The position numbers and the translations under genes were made by a program. From DAIMZI01 sp036734025 (GTDB lineage Bacteria > Pseudomonadota > Alphaproteobacteria > Rhizobiales > Rhodomicrobiaceae): a DNA stretch of 64,000 nt. The notes beneath the pieces were generated by a model. The model saw only the letters and a list, made by a program, of their open reading frames with translations, was not told the DNA's origin and searched no databases. Every line of letters starts with the position of its first letter. The stretch's first letter is position 1. This document shows, piece by piece, positions 52,717-61,955 of the stretch. The stretch is taken from contig DAIMZI010000012.1 in the NCBI GenBank assembly GCA_036734025.1, positions 23,910 to 87,909 of the forward strand. The letters are read 5' to 3'.

Positions 52717-53943
52717 ATGAACGTGAACATTTCAAACCCACTCGCTGCGCGGCCCGCGCGCGATCCGCGTCTCGATTTCTTTCGCGGCATGGCGATGTTC
52801 ATAATTCTCATCGCCCACATTCCGGGCAATGTCTGGTCGCACTGGATACCTGCGCGTTTTGGTTTTTCCGATGCCGCAGAAGTGTTCGTGTTCTGCTCGG
52901 GCATGGCCTCGGCCGTAGCGTTCGGCCTGACATTCCAGAATCGTGGCTGGCTGATCGGCAGCGCACGCGTCAGCTATCGTGTCTGGCAAGTCTATTGGTC
53001 ACATATCTGCGTGTTCCTGGTCATCGCCGCGATGCTGGTGTCCATCGATGGGCTGGGCTTGCACGAACAGCCCAACCGCTTTCGCGACGCTCTCAATCTC
53101 GCGCCGTTCTTCGATCGTACGGCTCAGAACCTGACAGGTCTGCTCACCCTCACTTATGTGCCTAATTACTTCGACATCCTGCCAATGTATCTGGTCATCC
53201 TGTGCCTGATCCCGATCATCATGGTGCTCGCGTCGCGCAGCCTTTATCTGGCTGGCGCATTCGTGATCGGGCTGTGGCTGGCCTCCAATCTGGACGTGCT
53301 TTCGCTGCCCGCCGAGCCCTGGTCGGACCGCGAATGGTTCTTCAATCCGTTCGGCTGGCAGCTTGTGTTCTTCACCGGCTTTGCGTTCATGCGCGGCTGG
53401 ATCAAGCCGCCGCCGGTCAATCGGGTGCTGATCGGGGCGGCGTTGGCTTATGTGCTTTTGACGATGCCGCTCGCTTATTACCACACGCTGGTCAATTTTG
53501 AGGTGCTGCGCGAAATCCGCAGCGCGCTCGGTCCGCTGATCGGCAAGACCGATGTCGGCGCCTTGCGCTTCGTTCATTTTCTCGCGGTCGCCTATCTGAG
53601 CTGGGTGGCGGTCGGTGAAGGCGGCCGCAGGCTCGTGTCCTCCGGCTGGTGGGGGCGCATAGTCGCGATTATCCAGAAGGTGGGGCAGCAGTCGCTCGCA
53701 GTGTTCCTCGTCAGCCTGGTGGCGGCTCGTTTCGGCGGCGTGGTTCTCGATCTGGTGGGCCGCTCGATGTTCAGCGTCGCGTTCGTCAATATTGCCGGGA
53801 TCTGCCTGCTGATAGCCACGGCCTATCTGGTTGCCTATTACAAGTCAGAGCCGTGGCGCCGCGCCAAGGATCTTGATGCGCGTGCGCCGCGCCCGGAGCC
53901 GCGAAGTTCTCCCGCGACCACGCGCGCGAACGCAGACACGTGA
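52717..53943 (+). CDS. opgC: OpgC-domain membrane acyltransferase
   Basis: Inner-membrane protein that adds succinyl groups to osmoregulated periplasmic glucans in relatives. The 408 residues open with ARDPRLDFFRGMAMFIILIAHIPGN, the characteristic OpgC motif with the catalytic-type H, then about ten membrane helices and a positively charged, proline-rich tail. The ATG at 52717 has a weak ribosome site (GGCCGGAC). No glucan backbone genes (opgG, opgH or ndvB) are in the window. Upstream 270 bases are free of genes. Confidence 0.85.
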   Translation: MNVNISNPLAARPARDPRLDFFRGMAMFIILIAHIPGNVWSHWIPARFGFSDAAEVFVFCSGMASAVAFGLTFQNRGWLIGSARVSYRVWQVYWSHICVFLVIAAMLVSIDGLGLHEQPNRFRDALNLAPFFDRTAQNLTGLLTLTYVPNYFDILPMYLVILCLIPIIMVLASRSLYLAGAFVIGLWLASNLDVLSLPAEPWSDREWFFNPFGWQLVFFTGFAFMRGWIKPPPVNRVLIGAALAYVLLTMPLAYYHTLVNFEVLREIRSALGPLIGKTDVGALRFVHFLAVAYLSWVAVGEGGRRLVSSGWWGRIVAIIQKVGQQSLAVFLVSLVAARFGGVVLDLVGRSMFSVAFVNIAGICLLIATAYLVAYYKSEPWRRAKDLDARAPRPEPRSSPATTRANADT

Positions 53944-54296
53944 ATATCGCACCAGCGCATGCGATCGTTATCGACGTGTAAAGTGATCAACGATTCTGGC
54001 AGAGCATGTGCGAAGCGGTTCATCGCGCCCCGGCACGGTACGCTGATCAGCCCGCGCGGACGCACGTTCTGGAGCAACCAATCCAGTCCCAATCATGCCT
54101 GGATATGCTGAGGGTGCTTGCCTGTTGTGGCGCGCCGAAACACTGTTGCAGGCATGCCGATCAGGCTGCCCGCTTGGCGCCAGCCCGAAATAAGGCCCCG
54201 CTTAATCCCGCCTCACCAAAGACCAAGTTCTCCGCTTCCGGAATTTAACCGGAGCGGCGAACAAGGGCATCGTGTCTGGCATGCCGGCAACAGCGA
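53944..54296. other. Intergenic region between convergent opgC and mucR
   Basis: 353 bases without a gene. A hairpin CCGCT(T)CCGG / CCGGAGCGG lies at about 54231-54257, with one bulged T and a seven-base loop; it could act as the end of the mucR transcript but has no strong T-run. Confidence 0.4.
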
Positions 54297-54707
54297 TCAA
54301 CCGCGCCGGCGTTGCCCCAGACCCATCTGCTTTGCCAGGTCCGAGCGTGCGCGCGCATAATTCGGCGCAACCATCGGATAGTCATGAGCAAGACCCCATT
54401 TTTCCCGATATTCCTCAGGCGTCATGTTGTAATGCGCACGAAGATGCCGCTTGAGCGACTTGAACTTTTTTCCGTCTTCAAGGCAGATGATGTAATCCGG
54501 CGTGACCGACTTCTTGATGGCGACAGCGGGCTTGAGATCCTCGCTCGGAGGTTGACCCTTGCTGACCGAAGCGCGCATCAACGCATCATGAACATCGTTG
54601 ATCAGGTTGGGTAATTCGCCCGCCACGACCGTATTGTTGCTCACATAGGCCGAGACGATATTGGTTGTGAGCTCTACGAGCTCGGTGTTGTCGACTTTTT
54701 GATCCAT
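54297..54707 (-). CDS. mucR: MucR/Ros family zinc-finger transcriptional regulator
   Basis: DNA-binding regulator of Hyphomicrobiales and relatives that silences many AT-rich promoters and controls exopolysaccharide, motility and cell-cycle genes. The 136 residues from the ATG at 54707 have an N-terminal oligomerisation part (TELVELTTNIVSAYVSNN) and the zinc finger CLEDGKKFKSLKRHLRAHYNM, followed by TPEEYREKWGLAHDYPMVAP, the family signature. GGAG lies about ten bases upstream of the start. The upstream 505 bases are AT-rich, as expected for a self-regulated mucR. It stands alone. Confidence 0.93.
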   Translation of the reverse strand: MDQKVDNTELVELTTNIVSAYVSNNTVVAGELPNLINDVHDALMRASVSKGQPPSEDLKPAVAIKKSVTPDYIICLEDGKKFKSLKRHLRAHYNMTPEEYREKWGLAHDYPMVAPNYARARSDLAKQMGLGQRRRG

Positions 54708-55212
54708 CAGACGAGGTCTCCTGTAGCGCATGGCTTTATTTGATTGCCTGACCTAAAGTACGTGCCCGCTGCCGTTCTGGCATTTTATGAGCCCATCTCT
54801 GAGACGTGACAGTTGCAATACGCCCCACAAACGCGTCGCTTTCTTCACGGGCTTAATTCCACGCACCGAAGGCTTAGTAGATAATAATGAATAACAACTG
54901 AAATTCAAGGAAAACAGAAAATCAGGCAGAACTTCCAAACTATGTGAACCAATGAGGGTCAGTTTTCATTTTTCAGAAAAACCTATACGAAAGGAGTATC
55001 TGTATTCACGAAATTTTAAAGATGATCTTGTTCCCGCTTGGTGGCATAAGCCGGACCACTGCTGGCAATGTATAAGGTATTGAACCGCTTTTAGTGGCCA
55101 TTCGAAGGCATTCGAATAATGTGGTGCCACAGTGCTGCGGGCCGCACGTCAGCCACGCCGGCCTGTTGCCGCCGCGTCACCAGGTTGATGGAACGGGTTT
55201 GCGGATTTGCCT
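54708..55212. other. AT-rich region upstream of mucR
   Basis: 505 bases with no convincing gene and clearly higher A+T than the surroundings, most strongly at about 54870-55090. A short direct repeat ATTCGAAGGC-ATTCGAATAA lies near 55100-55120. It probably carries the mucR promoter and MucR-binding sites. Confidence 0.55.
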
Positions 55213-55563
55213 TCAGCTGCGCAGATTTGACGAAGCTTCTTCGTATTTTCCGGCAAGTTCGTCCCGCACGGTGCCTTCCCAGGGGGTCACGCCCGTGCAG
55301 TAGCTGGCGCGCGCCAGCAGGTGGGCCGAGATCGGCGCGGTCAGCATGAAGAAGATAACGCCTGCGATCGAGCGCGTGACGACGTCGAATTCGCCTGAAT
55401 GCACCGCGATCGCAATCAGCATGAGGCCCGAACCGAGCGTGCCGGTTTTGCTCGCAGCATGCATGCGCGTGTAGATATCGGGGAACCGCAGCAGGCCGAT
55501 GGCAGCGATCAGGGTGAATGCCGATCCGATGATCAGCAGACTACCGGCGATGTATTCGATCAT
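55213..55563 (-). CDS. mnhG: Mrp Na+/H+ antiporter subunit G
   Basis: Small membrane subunit of the Mrp antiporter. The 116 residues have three helices and the conserved GLLRFPDIYTRMHAASKTGTLG segment of the MnhG/PhaG family. The ATG at 55563 overlaps the mnhF stop by four bases. It is the last gene of the operon; no clear terminator was found after it. Confidence 0.93.
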   Translation of the reverse strand: MIEYIAGSLLIIGSAFTLIAAIGLLRFPDIYTRMHAASKTGTLGSGLMLIAIAVHSGEFDVVTRSIAGVIFFMLTAPISAHLLARASYCTGVTPWEGTVRDELAGKYEEASSNLRS

Positions 55564-55907
55564 TCATGATCTCCGGGTTGCGTCACTTTGCCGCTTCTGA
55601 GTATGTATCGAGGGTCGATGGCCCCACGCTTGCGCTTGCGCACGAGTACATATCGGGCAAAGGCGACGGTCGCGAGAAAACCGACCAGGCCAAGCGCGAT
55701 CGCGACGTCGAGATATTGGTAATAGCCGGTGACAATGGCGATGGTGGCGATGAAGCCGATGCCGGATGTTACCAGCATGTCGAGCGACAGCACCCGATCC
55801 ACCATCGTCGGGCCAATCATGAGGCGGATTACGGCGACGAGAAAGGCTATGCTCACCATGGCAAGCGCCAGCGTCTGGGCGAGATCGAAAAACGCAACAG
55901 AACTCAC
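55560..55907 (-). CDS. mnhF: Mrp Na+/H+ antiporter subunit F
   Basis: Small subunit with three helices. The 115 residues show the family core RLMIGPTMVDRVLSLDML and a basic tail. The start is a GTG at 55907 that overlaps the mnhE stop by four bases (GTGA). Translationally coupled on both sides. Confidence 0.93.
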   Translation of the reverse strand: MSSVAFFDLAQTLALAMVSIAFLVAVIRLMIGPTMVDRVLSLDMLVTSGIGFIATIAIVTGYYQYLDVAIALGLVGFLATVAFARYVLVRKRKRGAIDPRYILRSGKVTQPGDHE

Positions 55908-56380
55908 CGTAGCGCCTCCATGATGCGGGTTTCAAACCCATTGGCAATGCTTTGGCGCAGCTCTTCCGGGTCGCCGACATCCAGCGCATGAATATATAGC
56001 GTCTTCTTGTCCTCCGAGACATCGACGCTCAGCGTGCCCGGCGTCAGCGTGAGCATGCAGGCCAGCATGGTGATCTCCACATCGCGGTCAACGCGCATCG
56101 GAAAGGCGATGAAACCGGGGCGATAGGCGCGACCGGGCGTCAGCACGATCACGGCGACCGTGGCTGAGGCGAGGATCAGTTCCTTAAGGAATATGAGCAG
56201 CAGCATGCTGATGCGCCACAGTCTCAGGATATAGGCCCCGGTGTTGTAATAGTCGCGGATCATCCACAGCACCAGAGCCGCCAGGACGAAACCGAAAGCC
56301 AGATTGAGCAGCGAAAACGAGCCAGTGACCGCGCCCCACGCAAGCGCCAGCATGATGTTGGTGAACATGGTGCGGATCAT
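55904..56380 (-). CDS. mnhE: Mrp Na+/H+ antiporter subunit E
   Basis: Membrane subunit of 158 residues from the ATG at 56380 (the frame is open to 56521 but lies inside mnhD). It starts with two helices and has the conserved DYYNTGAYILRLWRI and LTPGTLSVDVSEDKKTLYIHALD segments of the MnhE family. It overlaps mnhD by four bases (ATGA) and mnhF by four. Confidence 0.93.
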   Translation of the reverse strand: MIRTMFTNIMLALAWGAVTGSFSLLNLAFGFVLAALVLWMIRDYYNTGAYILRLWRISMLLLIFLKELILASATVAVIVLTPGRAYRPGFIAFPMRVDRDVEITMLACMLTLTPGTLSVDVSEDKKTLYIHALDVGDPEELRQSIANGFETRIMEALR

Positions 56381-57981
56381 GGCGTCACCTCGCCGAACAC
56401 CGCGCGGATATAGGCAGCAGGATCGAGCAGGCCGACCGCTGCCATGTCGGCCATCGTCATCAGGGGTTCGGGCCACACGCCCAGAGCCAGGGTGGCCAGG
56501 CTGAGCATCACCACCGGCCATATCAAGGCGGTGTCACCTGTCGGCACTGGTCCGTCTTCGGCGGCCTCATCGTTGGGTGCGGCTGAAAGCGGCGCGGCGC
56601 GCCCGACCTTCAGCGGGTCAGGCCGCCAGAACAGCAGTGACCAGGCGCGCCCGATGATGATCAGGCTCAGCACGCCATTGAAGATCAGCGCGATGACCGC
56701 GATCACCGCACCGGCTTGCAGCGCGTCCTGGATCAGGAACACTTTCGGCCAGAACCCGGACAGCGGCGGAATGCCGGCCGCGGAGAAACCGAGCAGCAGG
56801 AAGCAGCCGGCGAGCACAGGCGCGCTCGTATAGAAGCCGCCGAGATCATGGAGCAATGATCCCGCGCGTCGCCGCTCGATGATGCCGCTGAGCAGATACA
56901 GGCCGACCAGCGTGATGATGGAATGAACCATGTAGAAGACCGTGGCGCTTAGCGCCAATTGTGAGCGCAGCGCCAGCCCCACCAGCATTACCCCGATGCC
57001 GGCAATGAGCAGATAGCCGAGCATGCGGCGCACATTGCTTTCGCTGAGCGCGCCGAAAAGACCCACGACGATCGTGCCGATCGCCAGCGCCATTATGATG
57101 TCGAAGAATATGCTCGCTCCGGCGTCGGGCATGAGTGTGGTAAAGGTCCGCAGCAGCGCATAGACCCCCACCTTGGTCAGCAGCCCGGCGAACAGGGCCG
57201 ACACTATCGGCCTTGGCGTGTGATAGGACGCCGGCAGCCAGAAGTGGGTGGGGAACGCGGCCGCCTTCATGCCGAAGCCGAGCAGGAACAGCAGCCCGAT
57301 GATCAGCATGACATCGTCATTACCCGGCGCGCCAGCCAGCTTCATCGACAGATCGGCGATGTTGAGGGTGCCGGTCGCGCCGTAAAGCAGCGCCACGGCA
57401 ATGAGGAACATGGTCGTTGCGACCAGATTGAGAACGCAATATTTGAGCGCACCATCGAGCTGGAGCCGGTCACCGCCCAGAACGATCAGCCCGAATGACG
57501 AGATGAGGAATACCTCGAACCAGACATACAGGTTGAAGATGTCGCCGGTCATGAACGCGCCGTTGACGCCGGCAATGATACCGAACACCAGCGAATAAAA
57601 GCCCGCGCGGACTTCCGCCGTGCCTACGTCTGCGGTTGCATAGAGCATGATCGCAAGTCCGGCGAAGGCCGTCGACACGACGAGGACGGCCGACAGGTGA
57701 TCGGCGACGAGACTGATACCGAACGGCGGGAGCCATTGTCCCATGGTCATGGCGAACGGCCCGAAGGTCATGACCTGATGCAACAGGGCGGCGGACGCAC
57801 CAAGCAGGACGAAGGTTGTCAGCACCGCCAGCGAGGCGATGGTCCTGGGATGCGAGCGCAGCATGACGCCGATGACGGCGGCCAGAAGCGGCAGGATGAC
57901 GGGCACGATGATCAGCGCCTGCGCCAGTGGCACCTGCGTCTGGATCATCGCCGCGCTTGTGTCGAGTCCGGCAACCGCCAT
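56377..57981 (-). CDS. mnhD: Mrp Na+/H+ antiporter subunit D (NuoN/M-like)
   Basis: Large proton-channel subunit related to complex I subunits NuoM/N. The 534 residues form about fourteen helices, with the conserved lysine/glutamate helix in MTGDIFNLYVWFEVFLISS and KAAAFPTHFWLPASYHTPRP. The ATG at 57981 shares one base with the mnhC stop (TGATG); a TTG one codon earlier is less likely. It precedes mnhE with a four-base overlap. Confidence 0.95.
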   Translation of the reverse strand: MAVAGLDTSAAMIQTQVPLAQALIIVPVILPLLAAVIGVMLRSHPRTIASLAVLTTFVLLGASAALLHQVMTFGPFAMTMGQWLPPFGISLVADHLSAVLVVSTAFAGLAIMLYATADVGTAEVRAGFYSLVFGIIAGVNGAFMTGDIFNLYVWFEVFLISSFGLIVLGGDRLQLDGALKYCVLNLVATTMFLIAVALLYGATGTLNIADLSMKLAGAPGNDDVMLIIGLLFLLGFGMKAAAFPTHFWLPASYHTPRPIVSALFAGLLTKVGVYALLRTFTTLMPDAGASIFFDIIMALAIGTIVVGLFGALSESNVRRMLGYLLIAGIGVMLVGLALRSQLALSATVFYMVHSIITLVGLYLLSGIIERRRAGSLLHDLGGFYTSAPVLAGCFLLLGFSAAGIPPLSGFWPKVFLIQDALQAGAVIAVIALIFNGVLSLIIIGRAWSLLFWRPDPLKVGRAAPLSAAPNDEAAEDGPVPTGDTALIWPVVMLSLATLALGVWPEPLMTMADMAAVGLLDPAAYIRAVFGEVTP

Positions 57982-58358
57982 CAATATCCCTCCGGCGGAA
58001 GCTGAGGCTTGACCGGCTCGGCCAGGCGCATTTCGCGCGGCGCCTCGGTGCCAAGTTCCTGATAGGCGCGGTAGACCAGCACAAGGACGAAGGCAAACAG
58101 CGAGAAGCTGATCACGATAGCGGTCAGGATAAGTGCCTGGGGCAGCGGATTTGCTATCGGCTCGAGCGGCGCCATGAGGCCCTCGGGAATGACCGGCGGC
58201 ACCTCGCGGGTAATACGTCCGGCGCCGAAAATCATCAGATTGGCCCCGCTGCTCAGCATGGCGACGCCCAGAAAAATGCGGATGATATTGCCGGAGGTGA
58301 GCAGAATGACGCTGGCGGCGAAAAACAGGCCGATGACGATGGCGAGTGCGGCTTCCAT
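57981..58358 (-). CDS. mnhC: Mrp Na+/H+ antiporter subunit C (NuoK-like)
   Basis: NuoK-related subunit of three helices, 125 residues. The family core GLFFAASVILLTSGNIIRIFLG and GANLMIFGAGRI is clear, followed by PLPQALILTAIVISFSLFAFVL. It lies three bases after the mnhB stop and shares one base with the mnhD start. Confidence 0.94.
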   Translation of the reverse strand: MEAALAIVIGLFFAASVILLTSGNIIRIFLGVAMLSSGANLMIFGAGRITREVPPVIPEGLMAPLEPIANPLPQALILTAIVISFSLFAFVLVLVYRAYQELGTEAPREMRLAEPVKPQLPPEGY

Positions 58359-58361
58359 GGG

Positions 58362-58781
58362 CTAGACCTCTTCTTCTTCCAGCGCCAAAGCGATGGCGAC
58401 GACCGCGCCAACCACACCGAGCCAGACACCGATGTCGAACAGAAGCGGCGTTGACAGCGCCAGCTTCACATCAGCGTTCACATCGGGGAACCACCACAAT
58501 CCCGTCAGGAAGGGCTTGCCCTGCAAAATCGCCGGCAGGCCACTCAGGCCGGCCAGCAATACGCCGGCCGCCGAGATCGTGAGCGGCCTGAAATAGAGCG
58601 ATCGCCGCACCTGCTGGATGCCGTTGGCGATGCCGTAAATCGCGAAGCCGGATGCTGCGATCAGTCCGCCGATGAAGCCGCCACCCGGTTCGTTATGGCC
58701 GCGCAGCAGTACGAATATCGAGAATATCACCATGAGCGCGGCCAGCGGCGCAGCCACAGTGCGAAAAATCAGGGTTCGCAT
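58362..58781 (-). CDS. mnhB: Mrp Na+/H+ antiporter subunit B
   Basis: Membrane subunit with four helices. The ATG at 58781 gives 139 residues and shares one base with the mnhA stop (TGATG). The conserved LRGHNEPGGGFIGGLIAASGFAIY segment identifies the family. The acidic end ALEEEEV is common in it. Confidence 0.94.
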   Translation of the reverse strand: MRTLIFRTVAAPLAALMVIFSIFVLLRGHNEPGGGFIGGLIAASGFAIYGIANGIQQVRRSLYFRPLTISAAGVLLAGLSGLPAILQGKPFLTGLWWFPDVNADVKLALSTPLLFDIGVWLGVVGAVVAIALALEEEEV

Positions 58782-61174
58782 CAAATCCCTCCTGCCAGCG
58801 TCTCCGGCGCAGGCGCCTTGGGTACGGTACGGCGCACAATTTCTCCGGTTTCATATTCTCTGCCGCGGCCCGAGCGCAGCCTGATCAGCGCCAGCGCCGA
58901 CAATGCAGCGATCATCACGACAGCCACTTCGCCCAGCGTGTCGAGGGCGCGGAAATCGACGAGGATGACGTTGACGATGTTACGGCCGTGGGCAATCGGC
59001 GCGGAGAACTGGGTGAAGAAGTCAGACAGCCTGCTGTCAAAGGCGCGCTGGGTCACACTGATGAGCGTGATGGCGAAACCGCAGCCCACCGCAAGGCCAA
59101 GCGTGCCATCAAAGACGATACTGCCTGGCGTTCGCGTGTCGCGGTCTTCAAGCGGCAGTCTCGTGAATACCAGCGCCAGGATGACGACGGTGAGCGTTTC
59201 CACCATGAACTGGGTGAAGGACAGATCTGGCGCGCCGAACAGCATGAAGATGAGCGCCACGGCGAAACCCTGGATGCCCAGCGAGACGACCGCCGTCAGC
59301 CGCTTGCGCGCCAGCGTGACCTGAATGATGCCAAGCGCGGTCAGCCCGAGCACCGCCCATTCATAGAAATGCAGCTCCGGGATTCTGGGCCACAGCGGCC
59401 ACTGGCCCGACAACAAGGGCGGCAACAGCAATACCAGTGCTACAAGCACGAAGGTTGCGCGGACATAAAAGCGCAGGCTGCCGGGCTGAACGATGCGGTT
59501 GAACCCGTGGGCAAACCGCATCATGCCGCCCATCACCTGATCAAAGCCGCGATCCGGTCCCCAGCCGATCGTATCGAACAGGCCGGCGAGCAGGCGGCGC
59601 AGCGGGGTGAACGCGCCAAGCAGCACAAAGCCCAGCGCGATCGTGATGACGCTGAGGATCAGCGCCTGGTTGATGCCTGCCCAGAAATGCAGATCGACAT
59701 AGGTGAAGCGGCCGATGATGGCGCTGGCGAACGGCCCGATGATGTCGCCATTGAGCATCGGCTGAGCGAGCGCGGTGATCAGTCCGAGGGCGGCCAGCAC
59801 GACCGGCCCGAGCAGCATGGAAAGCGGTGCCTCATGCGGGGTGTGCGGCGTCGGCACGCGCTCGCCCCAGAAGGGCTTGATCGCCACGGCCAGCCCGACC
59901 GCCAGCATCAGCGCATTGCCCAGAACCAGAACGCCCGCCACCAGCATCTGCGAGGGCGAGGCGATCTCCAGCCCGGCATAAAGCGCTTCCTTGGCGAGGA
60001 AGCCGACGAACGGCGGAAGGCCGCCCATGGACATGGCGGCGAGGATGGCGGCGCCTGCCGTTACCGGCATCAGCGCAGCAAGCCCGCCCAGCCTGGTGAT
60101 GTCGCGGGAGCCCGTACCGTGATCGACGCAGCCGGCGACCATGAACAGCGTGCCCTTGAACAGCGAATGCGCAAACAGATAGGCCGCCGCGCCGATCAGC
60201 GCCTTGTCGGTGCCGATGCCGGTGAGCAACACCAGCAGGCCCAGCGAAGCCACCGTGGTATAGGCCAGCATCAGTTTAAGGTCGGTTTGGCGCACCGCCA
60301 GCAGCGTGCCGGCCAGCAGCGTGGCGCCGCCGAACAGCGGCAGGATCGTGTGCCATAAAAGGGTGTCGCCGAGCACCGGATTAAGCCGCATCACCAGATA
60401 GACGCCCGCCTTGACCATGGTGGCGGAGTGCAGATAGGCCGACACCGGGGTCGGTGCCTCCATGGCATTGGCGAGCCAGGAATGGAACGGCACCTGCGCT
60501 GATTTGGTGAATGCGCCGGCAAGCACGAGCAGCAGGATGGCTGTGTACCACGGGTGCTCGCGGATCACATCACCCTGGTTGAGAAGCTGGGACAGCTCGA
60601 ACGTGCCCCCGGCAATCCCCATGAGCAGCAGTCCTGCCAGCATCACCAGTCCGCCCGTGCCGGTGATCACCAGCGCCTGAACGGCGGCGCGGCGGGCGGC
60701 TTCGCGGCGATGATCGAAGCCGATCAGCAGGAACGAGGTGATCGAGGTCAGTTCCCAGAAGACGAACAGCGTGATGAGGTTGTCGGCCAGCACCAGACCC
60801 AGCATCGATGCCATGAAAGCGAGGATATAGCCGAAGAACCGTCCCTGGTGGGGATGTCCCTTCAGATAGCCAGAGGCGTATATCAGGATGAACGCGCCGA
60901 TGCCGGTGATGAGCAGGGCGAAGATCAGGCTCAACCCGTCGAGATAAAAAGACAGGTTGATGCCAAAGCTTGGCAGCCAGGGGAGCGAGAAGACGAATGT
61001 TTCGCGCGCTGCGATGGCCCCGGAAAAATCGAGGAAATAGATGAATAGCAGAAGCGGCAGGCCGGCAAGCGCCCATCCGGCCAGATGGCGCATCGCCAAG
61101 GTCAGATAGGGAGCGAGCACCGCGGCCAGAAAGCCCGAAACGACGGCAAGGCTCATCAGGCTGCTTGCACTCAT
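58781..61174 (-). CDS. mnhA: Mrp Na+/H+ antiporter subunit A (NuoL-like with C-terminal MrpB-like part)
   Basis: Largest subunit, related to NuoL, with proton and sodium paths. The 797 residues have about twenty helices. The NuoL-like part has FVFWELTSITSFLLIGFDHRR, KSAQVPFHSWLANAMEAPTPVSAYLHSATMVKAGVYL and the following lysine helices. The C-terminal part (after about residue 600) contains the DUF4040/MbhE-like segment GFAVALIFMLFGAPDLSFTQFMVETLTVVI found in full-length MrpA. This is the first gene of a complete seven-gene ABCDEFG operon (Group 1 order). The 278 bases upstream face msrB. Confidence 0.95.
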   Translation of the reverse strand: MSASSLMSLAVVSGFLAAVLAPYLTLAMRHLAGWALAGLPLLLFIYFLDFSGAIAARETFVFSLPWLPSFGINLSFYLDGLSLIFALLITGIGAFILIYASGYLKGHPHQGRFFGYILAFMASMLGLVLADNLITLFVFWELTSITSFLLIGFDHRREAARRAAVQALVITGTGGLVMLAGLLLMGIAGGTFELSQLLNQGDVIREHPWYTAILLLVLAGAFTKSAQVPFHSWLANAMEAPTPVSAYLHSATMVKAGVYLVMRLNPVLGDTLLWHTILPLFGGATLLAGTLLAVRQTDLKLMLAYTTVASLGLLVLLTGIGTDKALIGAAAYLFAHSLFKGTLFMVAGCVDHGTGSRDITRLGGLAALMPVTAGAAILAAMSMGGLPPFVGFLAKEALYAGLEIASPSQMLVAGVLVLGNALMLAVGLAVAIKPFWGERVPTPHTPHEAPLSMLLGPVVLAALGLITALAQPMLNGDIIGPFASAIIGRFTYVDLHFWAGINQALILSVITIALGFVLLGAFTPLRRLLAGLFDTIGWGPDRGFDQVMGGMMRFAHGFNRIVQPGSLRFYVRATFVLVALVLLLPPLLSGQWPLWPRIPELHFYEWAVLGLTALGIIQVTLARKRLTAVVSLGIQGFAVALIFMLFGAPDLSFTQFMVETLTVVILALVFTRLPLEDRDTRTPGSIVFDGTLGLAVGCGFAITLISVTQRAFDSRLSDFFTQFSAPIAHGRNIVNVILVDFRALDTLGEVAVVMIAALSALALIRLRSGRGREYETGEIVRRTVPKAPAPETLAGGI

Positions 61175-61452
61175 GTCCGTGTGTTACCCCCAGATGTCAT
61201 GACCGGCCATGCCCATGTGACCGATGTCTTCAGATTGGCGCGATCAGGCCTGCGGCAAGGCTGGCCGGCGTGATTTTCTTGCCGCTAAGCCACAACCGCA
61301 TATGTTAAGTGCATAAGCCTGATGGTTCAGGGTTCCTCATATACCACGCTAGGCCCGGGACGAAGCGAGACGGGCATCCGCGGGCGGGTGCTGGTTTGGA
61401 GCCCCATATTGACTGATATGCTCCATGGAAGATATCGACTTGTAACAAGGAT

Positions 61453-61920
61453 ATGAACGAAATGCCGAACAAGATCAACAAGTCTGAGGCCGAATGGAAA
61501 GCGCAGCTCACTCCTGAAGAGTTTCGCGTTACCCGCAAACACGGCACCGAGCGGGCCTTCTCTCATCCGCTCAACAATGAAAAGCGCGCCGGCATCTACA
61601 GCTGTGTTTGCTGCGACGCGCCATTGTTCGACGCCCAGGCTAAGTTCGATTCCGGCACGGGCTGGCCAAGCTTCTGGCAACCGATCGCCCCGGCCGCCGT
61701 GCAGGAGCGCGATGACCGCACCTTGTTCATGCGCCGCACCGAAATCCTGTGCGCCACCTGCGATGCCCATCTGGGCCACGTTTTTACCGACGGGCCGCAA
61801 CCGACCGGCCTGCGCTATTGCATGAACGGCACGGCCCTGCAATTCATGCCCGGCGCCACCGATCAGGGCGCGGGCCTTGGTATGGCGGATGCCGGCGAGG
61901 GCGGCGAGGGCAGCGACTGA
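61453..61920 (+). CDS. msrB: Peptide-methionine (R)-S-oxide reductase
   Basis: Repairs methionine-R-sulfoxide in proteins. The 155 residues contain the structural zinc pairs CVCC and CATC, FDSGTGWPSFW, HLGHVF and the catalytic cysteine in RYCMNGTALQF. The ATG at 61453 has AAGG four bases upstream; a second ATG lies three codons later. The C-terminal tail is acidic and glycine-rich. It precedes the oligopeptidase gene by 35 bases on the same strand, so the two are likely one unit. Confidence 0.94.
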   Translation: MNEMPNKINKSEAEWKAQLTPEEFRVTRKHGTERAFSHPLNNEKRAGIYSCVCCDAPLFDAQAKFDSGTGWPSFWQPIAPAAVQERDDRTLFMRRTEILCATCDAHLGHVFTDGPQPTGLRYCMNGTALQFMPGATDQGAGLGMADAGEGGEGSD

Positions 61921-61955
61921 AGCGTCTGACCCGCTGAATCGACAAGGAAACAAGC

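Noticed and set aside
58988..60358. 456-residue plus-strand open frame opposite mnhA
   Set aside because: Antisense shadow of mnhA with the same Gln/His/Arg-rich composition.
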